Positions 57,432 to 64,000 of a stretch of DNA of 64,000 nt are shown here, piece after piece (position 1 is the stretch's first letter; every line of letters begins with the position of its first letter). The stretch is from Paraprevotella xylaniphila YIT 11841. Lineage in GTDB: Bacteria; Bacteroidota; Bacteroidia; Bacteroidales; Bacteroidaceae. Made by a program: the position numbers and the translations under genes. Location of the stretch: positions 1 to 64,000 of the forward strand of contig NZ_GL883865.1 in NCBI RefSeq assembly GCF_000205165.1, in the 5' to 3' direction. The notes beneath the pieces were generated by a model that searched no databases, had not been told where the DNA came from, and saw only the letters and a list, made by a program, of their open reading frames with translations.

Positions 57432-58466
57432 ACCGGCATCACATGGACTAACCCGCCTCACCGCCTCGCGGGCACGCTCCAGAATGGCGAAAAGCTCGTC
57501 CACCGTTTCGGCACGCAACATGGCGATACGCGTCTCACGGAAATTGGGGATTCCCTTGAACACGGGCGAAGCGGCCAGATGGCGGCGGCTGTGCAGGATG
57601 CCCCGGTATTCGTCGATGCGGCGCACGCTAGTGAGCACCTGCTCCTTGAGCACGTCTATTTTCCAATCCGCACTCATCACCGGATAGCCGCTCTTCACGG
57701 CTTCGTGCGCGGCCGACGCGCTTCCCGGGTTCAAGACATCCGTGATTTCCTTGAAAATCCACGGGCGGCCGAAAGTGGCACGCCCCACCATGACGGCATC
57801 CACCCCGTAACGGTCGAAACACTCACGGGCGCGTTCGGGCGAGGTTATGTCGCCGTTCCCGATGATGGGAATCGTCATGCGCGGGTTGTTTTTCACCTCC
57901 CCGATGAGCGTCCAGTCCGCCTCGCCGGTGTACATCTGCGCCCGGGTACGGCCGTGTATGGTCAAAGCCCGGATGCCGCAATCTTGAAGGCGTTCGGCCA
58001 AATCCACAATCACCTTACTGCTTTCATCCCATCCCAGACGGGTTTTCACCGTGACGGGAATGTCCACGGCATCCACCACGGCCCGCGTGATTTCCAACAT
58101 CTTGGGAATGTTCTGCAACATGCCGGCCCCGGCTCCCTTACCCGCCACGCGCTTCACGGGGCAACCGAAATTCAAGTCGAGCACGTCGGGACGGGCACGT
58201 TCCACCACGATACGAGCCGCATCGGCCACCGGGCCCGGTTCCTTGCCGTAAATCTGGATGGCCACGGGACGCTCGTCGTCGCACACCGCCAGTTTCTCCA
58301 AACTACGGTTCACCATGCGCACCAAGGCATCTGCCGCCACAAACTCGGAATATACCATCGCCGCACCAAAACGCTTGCATAAGAGACGGAAACCGATGTC
58401 CGTCACATCTTCCATCGGGGCCAGAAACACGGGATAAGGCCCGAACTCCACATTTCCTATTTTCAT
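57426..58466 (-). CDS. dusB: tRNA-dihydrouridine synthase
   Basis: A 346-residue FMN enzyme that reduces uridines in the tRNA D-loop. Motifs: YPVFLAPMEDVTDIGFRLLC, the active-site Cys in LDLNFGCPVKRVAGKGAGAG, TVKTRLGWDE, ALTIHGRTRAQMYTGEADW, IIGNGDITSPERA and DAVMVGRATFGRPWIF. Start 58466 (MKIGNVEFG) is the usual family start; 73 further in-frame codons upstream look non-coding. The base composition is richer in GC than in neighbouring genes. Confidence 0.94.
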   Translation of the reverse strand: MKIGNVEFGPYPVFLAPMEDVTDIGFRLLCKRFGAAMVYSEFVAADALVRMVNRSLEKLAVCDDERPVAIQIYGKEPGPVADAARIVVERARPDVLDLNFGCPVKRVAGKGAGAGMLQNIPKMLEITRAVVDAVDIPVTVKTRLGWDESSKVIVDLAERLQDCGIRALTIHGRTRAQMYTGEADWTLIGEVKNNPRMTIPIIGNGDITSPERARECFDRYGVDAVMVGRATFGRPWIFKEITDVLNPGSASAAHEAVKSGYPVMSADWKIDVLKEQVLTSVRRIDEYRGILHSRRHLAASPVFKGIPNFRETRIAMLRAETVDELFAILERAREAVRRVSPCDAGL

Positions 58467-58662
58467 GGGTGCAAAGGTAGTGAAAGGCGAGAGCAGAGGC
58501 AAATGAAAACGGAGTTTTCTTATTTGGCTTTGCCGAACCGAATCCGACCTTCGCGGGAAGCAAAGGTCGGCAACCTTTTTAAGGAAACGGCAAAGAAAGC
58601 CCAAAGAGAGCGTAAAAAAGCAAAAAACACTACCGCGTCTCCGGTATATCGGGAAAAGGGCG

Positions 58663-58670
58663 TATCTTTG
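58663..58670 (+). promoter_or_regulatory. Probable -7 box of the U32 gene
   Basis: TATCTTTG, 18 bases before the ATG at 58689. No clear -33 element. It argues against the upstream in-frame ATG at 58503. Confidence 0.5.
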
Positions 58671-58688
58671 CAAACAAAACCCCACACC

Positions 58689-59939
58689 ATGACGAGAAAA
58701 GATTTTGAAATCATGGCACCGGTAGGCTCGCGCGAATCATTGGCCGCAGCCATCAAAGCCGGAGCCGACTCCATATACTTCGGCATCGAAAACCTGAACA
58801 TGCGGGCGCATTCGGCCAGTACGTTCACCATCGACGACCTGAAGGAAATGGCACAAACTTGTGCCGCACACGGCATCAAGAGCTATCTGACGGTAAACAC
58901 CATCATCTATGGCGAGGATCTTCCGCTGATGCGTACCATCATAGATGCGGCCAAGGAAGCCGGCATCTCCGCTGTCATTGCTTCGGACGTAGCCGCCATG
59001 ATGTACTGCCGGCAGATAGGGCAGGAGGTACACCTGTCCACCCAGTTGAACATCAGCAACATCGAAGCCTTAAAATTCTATGCCCAATTTGCCGATGTCG
59101 TGGTGTTGGCCCGCGAACTGAATATGACGCAGGTGGCCGACATACACCGGCAAATAGAGGAACAACGCATTTGCGGTCCGGGCGGAGAGCTGATACGCAT
59201 CGAGATGTTCTGTCACGGCGCACTCTGCATGGCCATCAGCGGGAAATGTTACCTCAGTCTGGACAACACGGGCCGGTCAGCCAACCGCGGAGCCTGCATG
59301 CAAATCTGCCGCCGGGGCTACATCGTGAAAGACCGCGAAACGGGTACGGAACTGGAAATCGACAACAAATACATCATGAGCCCGAAGGACTTGAAGACCG
59401 TACGTTTCATCGACCGGATGATGGAAGCAGGCGTACGCGTGTTCAAAATAGAGGGACGTGCCCGGGGACCGGAATATGTGGCCACCGTCGTGGGCTGCTA
59501 TCAGGAAGCCATACAAAGCGTGTTGGACGGAACGTTTACCGAAGAGAAAAAAGACGGATGGGACGAGCGGTTGGCCCGCGTGTTCAACCGTGGTTTCTGG
59601 GACGGGTACTACCAGGGACAGACTTTAGGCGAATGGACGACGAACTACGGCTCGGCCGCCACGGAAAAAAAGGTCTACGTGGGCAAGGCCATCAAATACT
59701 TCTCCAAACTTGGCGTGGGAGAGTTCCAGATCGAAGCGGCGGACATGAGCGTGGGCGACCGCCTGCTCGTCACCGGCCCCACGACAGGGGTGTTGTTTAT
59801 GGATTTGGAAGAAGTGCGTTACGACCTGAAACCGGTGGAAACCGTAGGGAAAGGCATGCGCGTGTCGTTCAAAGTGCCGGAGAAAATAAGGCCGAACGAC
59901 AAGCTATACAAACTGGTGAAAAGCGTGAAAGAAGCATGA
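58689..59939 (+). CDS. U32-family peptidase-like protein (TrhP/YegQ type)
   Basis: A 416-residue protein of the U32 collagenase-like family; several members (TrhP, RlhA) are now known to take part in RNA hydroxylation rather than proteolysis. Motifs: FEIMAPVGSRESLAAAIKAG, DSIYFGIENLNMRAHS, VHLSTQLNISN and a Cys-rich block FCHGALCMAISGKCYLS...RGACMQICRRGY that fits an FeS site. Start 58689 (MTRKDFEIMAPVG) is preferred because the -7 box lies just upstream. A tRNA uridine hydroxylase is the most likely role. Confidence 0.88.
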   Translation: MTRKDFEIMAPVGSRESLAAAIKAGADSIYFGIENLNMRAHSASTFTIDDLKEMAQTCAAHGIKSYLTVNTIIYGEDLPLMRTIIDAAKEAGISAVIASDVAAMMYCRQIGQEVHLSTQLNISNIEALKFYAQFADVVVLARELNMTQVADIHRQIEEQRICGPGGELIRIEMFCHGALCMAISGKCYLSLDNTGRSANRGACMQICRRGYIVKDRETGTELEIDNKYIMSPKDLKTVRFIDRMMEAGVRVFKIEGRARGPEYVATVVGCYQEAIQSVLDGTFTEEKKDGWDERLARVFNRGFWDGYYQGQTLGEWTTNYGSAATEKKVYVGKAIKYFSKLGVGEFQIEAADMSVGDRLLVTGPTTGVLFMDLEEVRYDLKPVETVGKGMRVSFKVPEKIRPNDKLYKLVKSVKEA

Positions 59940-59980
59940 CGCGCCGCAATATAGGGGCAAAGCATACGCCCATGACAAAT

Positions 59981-60018
59981 AATCAGGCTTTTTTTTGGGA
60001 AGGAAGCCTGATTTTTTT
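59981..60018 (+). terminator. Intrinsic terminator after the U32 gene
   Basis: Stem AATCAGGCTT (59981-59990) / AAGCCTGATT (60004-60013), then T to 60018. The cysE promoter begins within its loop. Confidence 0.85.
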
Positions 60019-60025
60019 ATCTTTG
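59994..60025 (+). promoter_or_regulatory. Promoter of serine acetyltransferase, nested in terminator
   Basis: TTTG at 59994-59997, 20-bp spacer, TATCTTTG at 60018-60025. The -33 box lies in the loop of the preceding terminator hairpin and the -7 box follows its T-run. Confidence 0.75.
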
Positions 60026-60055
60026 CACGGAGAATATCACACATTTTAAAATTTA

Positions 60056-60952
60056 ATGAGTCTGTTGAATTTCACTCACCTTTTAGCGCAAACCGTCACG
60101 GAATTATCCGAAGACTCGTCCCTGAAAGGTTTGTTTCATGAACATCAAGACGGAGACCCCCTCCCTTCGGGAAAAGTCCTGCACGAAATTATCGAATTGT
60201 GCCGTGCCATCCTTTTCCCGGGATTTTACGGGAAATCCACGGTCAACCATCATACCATCACTTATCATATCGGAGTCAACATCGAGCGGATGTACAACCT
60301 GCTGACCGAACAGATACATGCCGGACTGTGCTTCGATGCCAAGGAAACAGGCGACTGTGCATGCGACACCAAACGCGAAAAGGCCATCGACCTGGCCGGA
60401 CAGTTCATCAGCCGCCTGCCGGCTTTGCGCGAAGTGTTGGCCACCGATGTGGAAGCGGCCTACAACGGCGACCCGGCAGCCGAATCTTACGGCGAAATCA
60501 TCAGTTGCTACCCTATCATCAAGGCGTTGAGCAATTACCGCATCGCCCATGAACTGCTTTTGTTGGGCGTGCCCTTGATTCCGCGTATCATCACGGAAAT
60601 GGCACATTCCGAGACAGGCATCGACATCCATCCCGCCGCCCGAATCGGCCACCATTTCACAATCGACCACGGCACGGGTGTCGTGATAGGGGCGACTTGC
60701 ATCATCGGCAACCACGTGAAGCTCTATCAGGGAGTCACGCTCGGAGCCAAAAGCTTCCCGCTCGATGACGACGGACACCCCATCAAAGGTATTCCGCGCC
60801 ACCCGATTTTGGAAGATGACGTGATTGTCTACTCCAACGCCACCATTCTGGGGCGCATCACGGTGGGCCGGGGCGCGACAGTAGGCGGTAATATCTGGGT
60901 GACGGAGGACGTGCCCGCCGGCGCCCGACTCGTACAAAAGAAATATAAATAA
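60056..60952 (+). CDS. cysE: Serine O-acetyltransferase
   Basis: A 298-residue enzyme for the first step of cysteine synthesis, making O-acetylserine. An N-terminal helical domain (to about 190) precedes a left-handed beta-helix of hexapeptide repeats: GIDIHPAARIGHHFTIDHG, TGVVIGATCIIGNHVKLYQG, DVIVYSNATILGRITVGRG, GNIWVTEDVPAGARLV. The catalytic His/Asp lie in the FTIDHGTG part. It is longer than E. coli CysE at the N-terminus but typical for Bacteroidetes. Confidence 0.93.
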   Translation: MSLLNFTHLLAQTVTELSEDSSLKGLFHEHQDGDPLPSGKVLHEIIELCRAILFPGFYGKSTVNHHTITYHIGVNIERMYNLLTEQIHAGLCFDAKETGDCACDTKREKAIDLAGQFISRLPALREVLATDVEAAYNGDPAAESYGEIISCYPIIKALSNYRIAHELLLLGVPLIPRIITEMAHSETGIDIHPAARIGHHFTIDHGTGVVIGATCIIGNHVKLYQGVTLGAKSFPLDDDGHPIKGIPRHPILEDDVIVYSNATILGRITVGRGATVGGNIWVTEDVPAGARLVQKKYK

Positions 60953-60978
60953 ACCAATAGCAAACAAGCATCCATCGA

Positions 60979-61038
60979 AAATCGCGAGTAAGCGAGCGCA
61001 GACCGAGCTTGCTCGAGTCTGCCGAGCATGAGCGATTT
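60979..61038 (+). promoter_or_regulatory. Long interrupted hairpin upstream of the RNA methyltransferase gene
   Basis: Outer stem AAATCGC (60979-60985) / GCGATTT (61032-61038). Inner stem GCAGAC+CGAGC (60998-61008) pairs with GCTCG+GTCTGC (61011-61022) with a 1-base bulge. It ends 20 bases before the ATG at 61058 and contains the alternative ATG at 61028. It could be a dispersed intergenic repeat or an mRNA leader structure. Confidence 0.6.
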
Positions 61039-61057
61039 ATCCAACAAAACTTACACA

Positions 61058-62563
61058 ATGGAAACTGAATTTGAACTCATCGCCAAAACCTTCCAGGGAT
61101 TAGAGAATGTTTTGGCCAAAGAGCTGACCGGCTTAGGAGCAAACAACATCCAGACCGGACGCCGGATGGTGTCTTTCACCGGTGACAAGGAACTCATGTA
61201 CCGCGCCAACTTCGCCCTGCGCACGGCCATCCGCATCCTTAAACCTATCAAACATTTCAAGGCGGAATCCGCCGACCAGGTTTATGATGCCGTCAAGGCC
61301 ATCGACTGGAACCAGTATCTGAACAATGAAACCAGTTTTGCCGTAGACTCCGTGGTCTTCTCACAAGAGTTCCGCCACAGCAAGTTCGTAGCCTATAAGG
61401 TAAAGGATGCTATCGTGGACTACTTCCGTGAAAAAACCGGTTCGCGCCCCAACATCAGCGTGACAAACCCGGACTTGCGCCTGAACATACACATCGCAGA
61501 AAACGACTGCACGCTGTCATTGGACAGTTCCGGTGAATCATTGCACCGGCGCGGCTACAGGCAGGAAGCCGTGGAAGCCCCGTTGAACGAGGTATTGGCC
61601 GCCGGCATGATCCTGATGACGGGTTGGGACGGCGAATGCGACCTGATAGACCCGATGTGCGGTTCGGGAACAATAACCATCGAAGCGGCACTCATCGCCC
61701 GCGGCATCGCACCGGGCGTGTTCCGCAAAGAGTATGCTTTCGAGAAATGGCCGGACTTCGACAAAGAGATGTTCGACCGGATTTACAACGACGAGTCGCA
61801 AGAACGTGAATTCACACATAAGATTTACGGTTACGACATCAACCGCAACGCCGTAGACATCGCCACACGGAATGTCAAAGCTGCCGGACTGAGCAAAGAG
61901 ATCGAAATAGCCCAACAAGATTTCCACAAGTTTACGCAACCGGCCGAGAAAAGTATCATCATCACCAACCCGCCGTATGGCGAACGCATCTCCACACCCG
62001 ACTTACTGGGATTGTACCGGACCATAGGCGAACGGCTGAAACACCAGTTCCTGGACAACGATGCCTGGGTCCTGAGCTACCGCGAAGAATGCTTTGACGA
62101 AATAGGGCTGAAACCGTCCATCAAAATACCTTTGTACAACGGTTCGTTGGAATGCGAGTTCCGCAAATACCAAATATTCAGTGGAAAATACAAGGAATTA
62201 CGCGCCGAAGGCAAGGAAATCAAGACCGATGAGGAACGTCGGCAAATGGCAGAAAAACGACGTTTCAAAATGCACCGCGAATTTAAAAGGGCCATTGATG
62301 ACGACGAAGAAGACTTCACCCCCAGAAGAAGGGATTATGACGACCGCGACAGTCGGTCACGCGGAAACCGTCCTTTCGACCGCCGTCCGCGAGAAGAACG
62401 CGAGGACAGAGGAGCGTCATACGAAAAACGTCCGTTTAAACGCGAAGGAAAAACTTTCGAACGCAAAGAACGCTCGTTCGACCGCAAGAACAAGTCGTTC
62501 GACCGCGACCGGAAACCATTCGGGAAAAACCGTAAATTCGACCGCTATGATGAAGAAGATTAA
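61058..62563 (+). CDS. THUMP-domain class I RNA methyltransferase (RlmL/Trm14-like)
   Basis: A 501-residue protein. The N-terminal ferredoxin-like/THUMP part (about 1-160) has FELIAKTFQGLENVLAKEL and FRHSKFVAYKVKDAI. The methyltransferase part has motif I DPMCGSGTITIEAALIARG and motif IV TNPPYGERIS, typical of N2-guanine methylation of 23S rRNA or tRNA. The C-terminal 75 residues are very basic and low-complexity (repeated Arg-Asp, Lys-Ser-Phe-Asp-Arg patterns), probably disordered and RNA-binding. Start 61058 is chosen because ATG 61028 lies in a hairpin. Confidence 0.9.
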   Translation: METEFELIAKTFQGLENVLAKELTGLGANNIQTGRRMVSFTGDKELMYRANFALRTAIRILKPIKHFKAESADQVYDAVKAIDWNQYLNNETSFAVDSVVFSQEFRHSKFVAYKVKDAIVDYFREKTGSRPNISVTNPDLRLNIHIAENDCTLSLDSSGESLHRRGYRQEAVEAPLNEVLAAGMILMTGWDGECDLIDPMCGSGTITIEAALIARGIAPGVFRKEYAFEKWPDFDKEMFDRIYNDESQEREFTHKIYGYDINRNAVDIATRNVKAAGLSKEIEIAQQDFHKFTQPAEKSIIITNPPYGERISTPDLLGLYRTIGERLKHQFLDNDAWVLSYREECFDEIGLKPSIKIPLYNGSLECEFRKYQIFSGKYKELRAEGKEIKTDEERRQMAEKRRFKMHREFKRAIDDDEEDFTPRRRDYDDRDSRSRGNRPFDRRPREEREDRGASYEKRPFKREGKTFERKERSFDRKNKSFDRDRKPFGKNRKFDRYDEED

Positions 62564-64000
62564 TCTTTTCATAGTGATTTCATTACTGTCAATCCTCGCC
62601 ATGGCACAAGGAAAAAAGAGTTTCACGTTGGATGATTTGCTTCCGGGAGGAAGTACATACCATCAATTACAGCCCCAAAACCTGTACACGGCTTGGTGGG
62701 GCGACCGGTTGGTGGATACGGACTTGGACGGCTGCCATGAGATAAACCCCAAGGACGGAAGCAAGAAGGTGCTGTTCACCTTATCGCAACTGAACCAATG
62801 GCTAGGAGCCGGGGAAGACTCATCGGTCGTGCATAGCTGCTACAATGTGGAGTTCCCCGATGGCGGACAACCATGGGTAGCCACCGTCGTTTCCGGAAAA
62901 GGAAAAAACGGGGGTAAACCGACCTCCATATACACTGTAGTAGACTTCAAATCGGGAAAGAAGGTATGGGAACAGGAATATCCGGCGGATGCCACGGCAT
63001 TGGACCGCTCCCCGTCTTCCAATAGCCTGGCTTTCGTACGGCAACACAACCTATATGTCACGACGAAAGAGGGACAAACGATGGCCGTGTCTTCCGACGG
63101 CAGCAACGACTTGGTGTATGGTGAAGCCGTACATCGTAACGAGTTCGGCATCACCAAAGGAACATTCTGGAGCCCGGACGGGAAACAGCTCGCTTTCTAT
63201 CGGATGGACCAAAGCATGGTGCCCGACTATCCGCAAGTGGATATCACGACACGTATAGCCACCACTTATCCCTGCAAATATCCGATGGCAGGAGAAAAGA
63301 TGCACAAAGTGACGGTGGGCATCTTTACGCCGGCCACAGGCCAGACAGTATGGCTGCAAACCGGAGACCCCACCGACCGTTATTTCACGAACATTTCTTG
63401 GAGTCCGGACAACCGGAAAATATACATGATCGAACTGAACCGCGACCAAAACCACGCGGAATTGGTTTGTTACGATGCAGCTACGGGTAAAAAGGAAGGC
63501 GTGATATACGAAGAGGAGCATCCCAAATACGTGGAACCGATGCACGGCCTACAGTTCCTGCCGTGGGACAGTTCCAAGTTTATTTATCAAAGTCAACGGG
63601 ACGGTTACAACCATCTCTATTTGTTCGACCAGTCCAAGCCACAGGCTTCACAACGACATAAGACATTCCAAGGCGGCTCATGCGAAGAACATGTCAAGGT
63701 CACCCCGTTGACCTCCGGCGAATGGGTGGTGAAAGAAGTCTTGGGTTTTGACCAGAAAGAAAAGAGCCTGCTTTTTTGCAGCAACGAAATCCATCCGTTG
63801 CAGTCCAATATATATAAGGTACGCGTAAAGGATGGCAAACGTACCCTTCTGGACAACGGTGAGGGTGTACACTACGGTAGCGTGAATGCAAACGGCACTT
63901 ACGTAGAAGACCGTTACTCTTCCCCTACCGTGGCGCGCGGCATCAGCCTGACAGACACCCGGAACGGGAAAGAGCGTAACTTGCTGACTGCCGAAAACCC
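62547..64000 (+). CDS. Dipeptidyl-peptidase IV-like S9 peptidase, 5' part
   Basis: The open frame from ATGATG at 62547/62550 runs to the window edge (484 codons, no stop). A signal peptide (INLFIVISLLSILAMAQ) is followed by a DPPIV-type beta-propeller: LDDLLPGGSTYHQL, SPDGKQLAFYRMDQSMVPDY, ISWSPDNRKIYMIELNRDQN and FIYQSQRDGYNHLYLFD. The catalytic alpha/beta-hydrolase part lies beyond the window. The start overlaps the methyltransferase gene by 17 bases, so the genes are coupled. It probably removes X-Pro dipeptides from peptides in the periplasm. Confidence 0.92.
   Translation, partial: MMKKINLFIVISLLSILAMAQGKKSFTLDDLLPGGSTYHQLQPQNLYTAWWGDRLVDTDLDGCHEINPKDGSKKVLFTLSQLNQWLGAGEDSSVVHSCYNVEFPDGGQPWVATVVSGKGKNGGKPTSIYTVVDFKSGKKVWEQEYPADATALDRSPSSNSLAFVRQHNLYVTTKEGQTMAVSSDGSNDLVYGEAVHRNEFGITKGTFWSPDGKQLAFYRMDQSMVPDYPQVDITTRIATTYPCKYPMAGEKMHKVTVGIFTPATGQTVWLQTGDPTDRYFTNISWSPDNRKIYMIELNRDQNHAELVCYDAATGKKEGVIYEEEHPKYVEPMHGLQFLPWDSSKFIYQSQRDGYNHLYLFDQSKPQASQRHKTFQGGSCEEHVKVTPLTSGEWVVKEVLGFDQKEKSLLFCSNEIHPLQSNIYKVRVKDGKRTLLDNGEGVHYGSVNANGTYVEDRYSSPTVARGISLTDTRNGKERNLLTAEN

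Noticed and set aside
58859-60049. Rightward 396-codon open frame within the U32 gene
   Set aside because: Alternative frame of the U32 coding region with Arg/His-rich translation; the U32 frame has conserved motifs.
60104-60967. Leftward 287-codon open frame opposite cysE
   Set aside because: Antisense shadow of a complete serine acetyltransferase.

Overview
The window looks like chromosomal DNA of a Bacteroidales bacterium (Bacteroides, Phocaeicola or Parabacteroides type). Several promoters match the Bacteroidetes pattern TTTG-N19/20-TAnnTTTG (114-144, 5076-5106, 22300-22331, 59994-60025). Paired FKBP lipoproteins, SusC-like barrels, TlpA-type proteins and the order sppA-lpxK-PNP-thiL fit the same group. 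The species cannot be fixed from this sequence alone.

Layout. 1-5.2 kb: housekeeping operon sppA, lpxK, purine nucleoside phosphorylase, thiL, then a tRNA-Phe. 5.4-18.5 kb: an AT-richer defence island. It holds a small HTH regulator coupled to a Type ISP (single-chain, LlaBIII-like) restriction-modification gene. That gene is cut in two by a 4,945-bp IS1595-type transposon (9715-14659) with 23-bp terminal inverted repeats and an 8-bp target duplication (TTATATTT). Besides its transposase the transposon carries a PvuRts1I/AbaSI-like modification-dependent endonuclease, small membrane and coiled-coil proteins, and three leftward genes. Downstream lie a broken DUF262/DUF1524 (GmrSD-like) gene and a broken AlbA_2/ATPase-type regulator. 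So most of the old island is dead, while the newer passenger nuclease is intact.

18.4-18.75 kb and 43.9-44.2 kb hold two copies of a roughly 300-bp nested-palindrome, MITE-like repeat. Between them are a TGS-uridine kinase-like protein, a Na/Pi cotransporter-like protein and a LuxR-type regulator.

23.3-42.3 kb: a 19-kb one-direction cluster that looks like a glycosylated RiPP pathway. It encodes two Cys-rich GG-leader precursor peptides, a radical SAM/SPASM maturase, a UDP-xylose synthase, and a GT2/GalNAc-T-like/LanC-like fusion. It also encodes a GT14-like/LanC-like fusion, a GT2/GT-B fusion, a stand-alone LanC-like protein and a UDP-galactopyranose mutase. Export would use a C39-peptidase ABC transporter, a short HlyD-like protein and two paralogous outer-membrane barrels. 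The cluster ends at a perfect 20-bp-arm bidirectional terminator facing a rubredoxin gene. This is the part most likely to be a little-described system: sugar-nucleotide supply, glycosylation, radical chemistry, leader cleavage and export all appear together around a precursor with an 18-bp (6-residue) Cys repeat.

44.2-64 kb: ordinary genes: a sirtuin, three FKBP isomerases in tandem, an Lrp-type regulator, a C26-M19 hydrolase fusion, an M28/glutaminyl-cyclase-like lipoprotein, SufE, a TonB-domain protein, membrane and lipoprotein genes of unknown role, Dus, a U32 protease-like protein, serine acetyltransferase, a THUMP-domain RNA methyltransferase and the 5' part of a DPP-IV-like peptidase that runs off the window.
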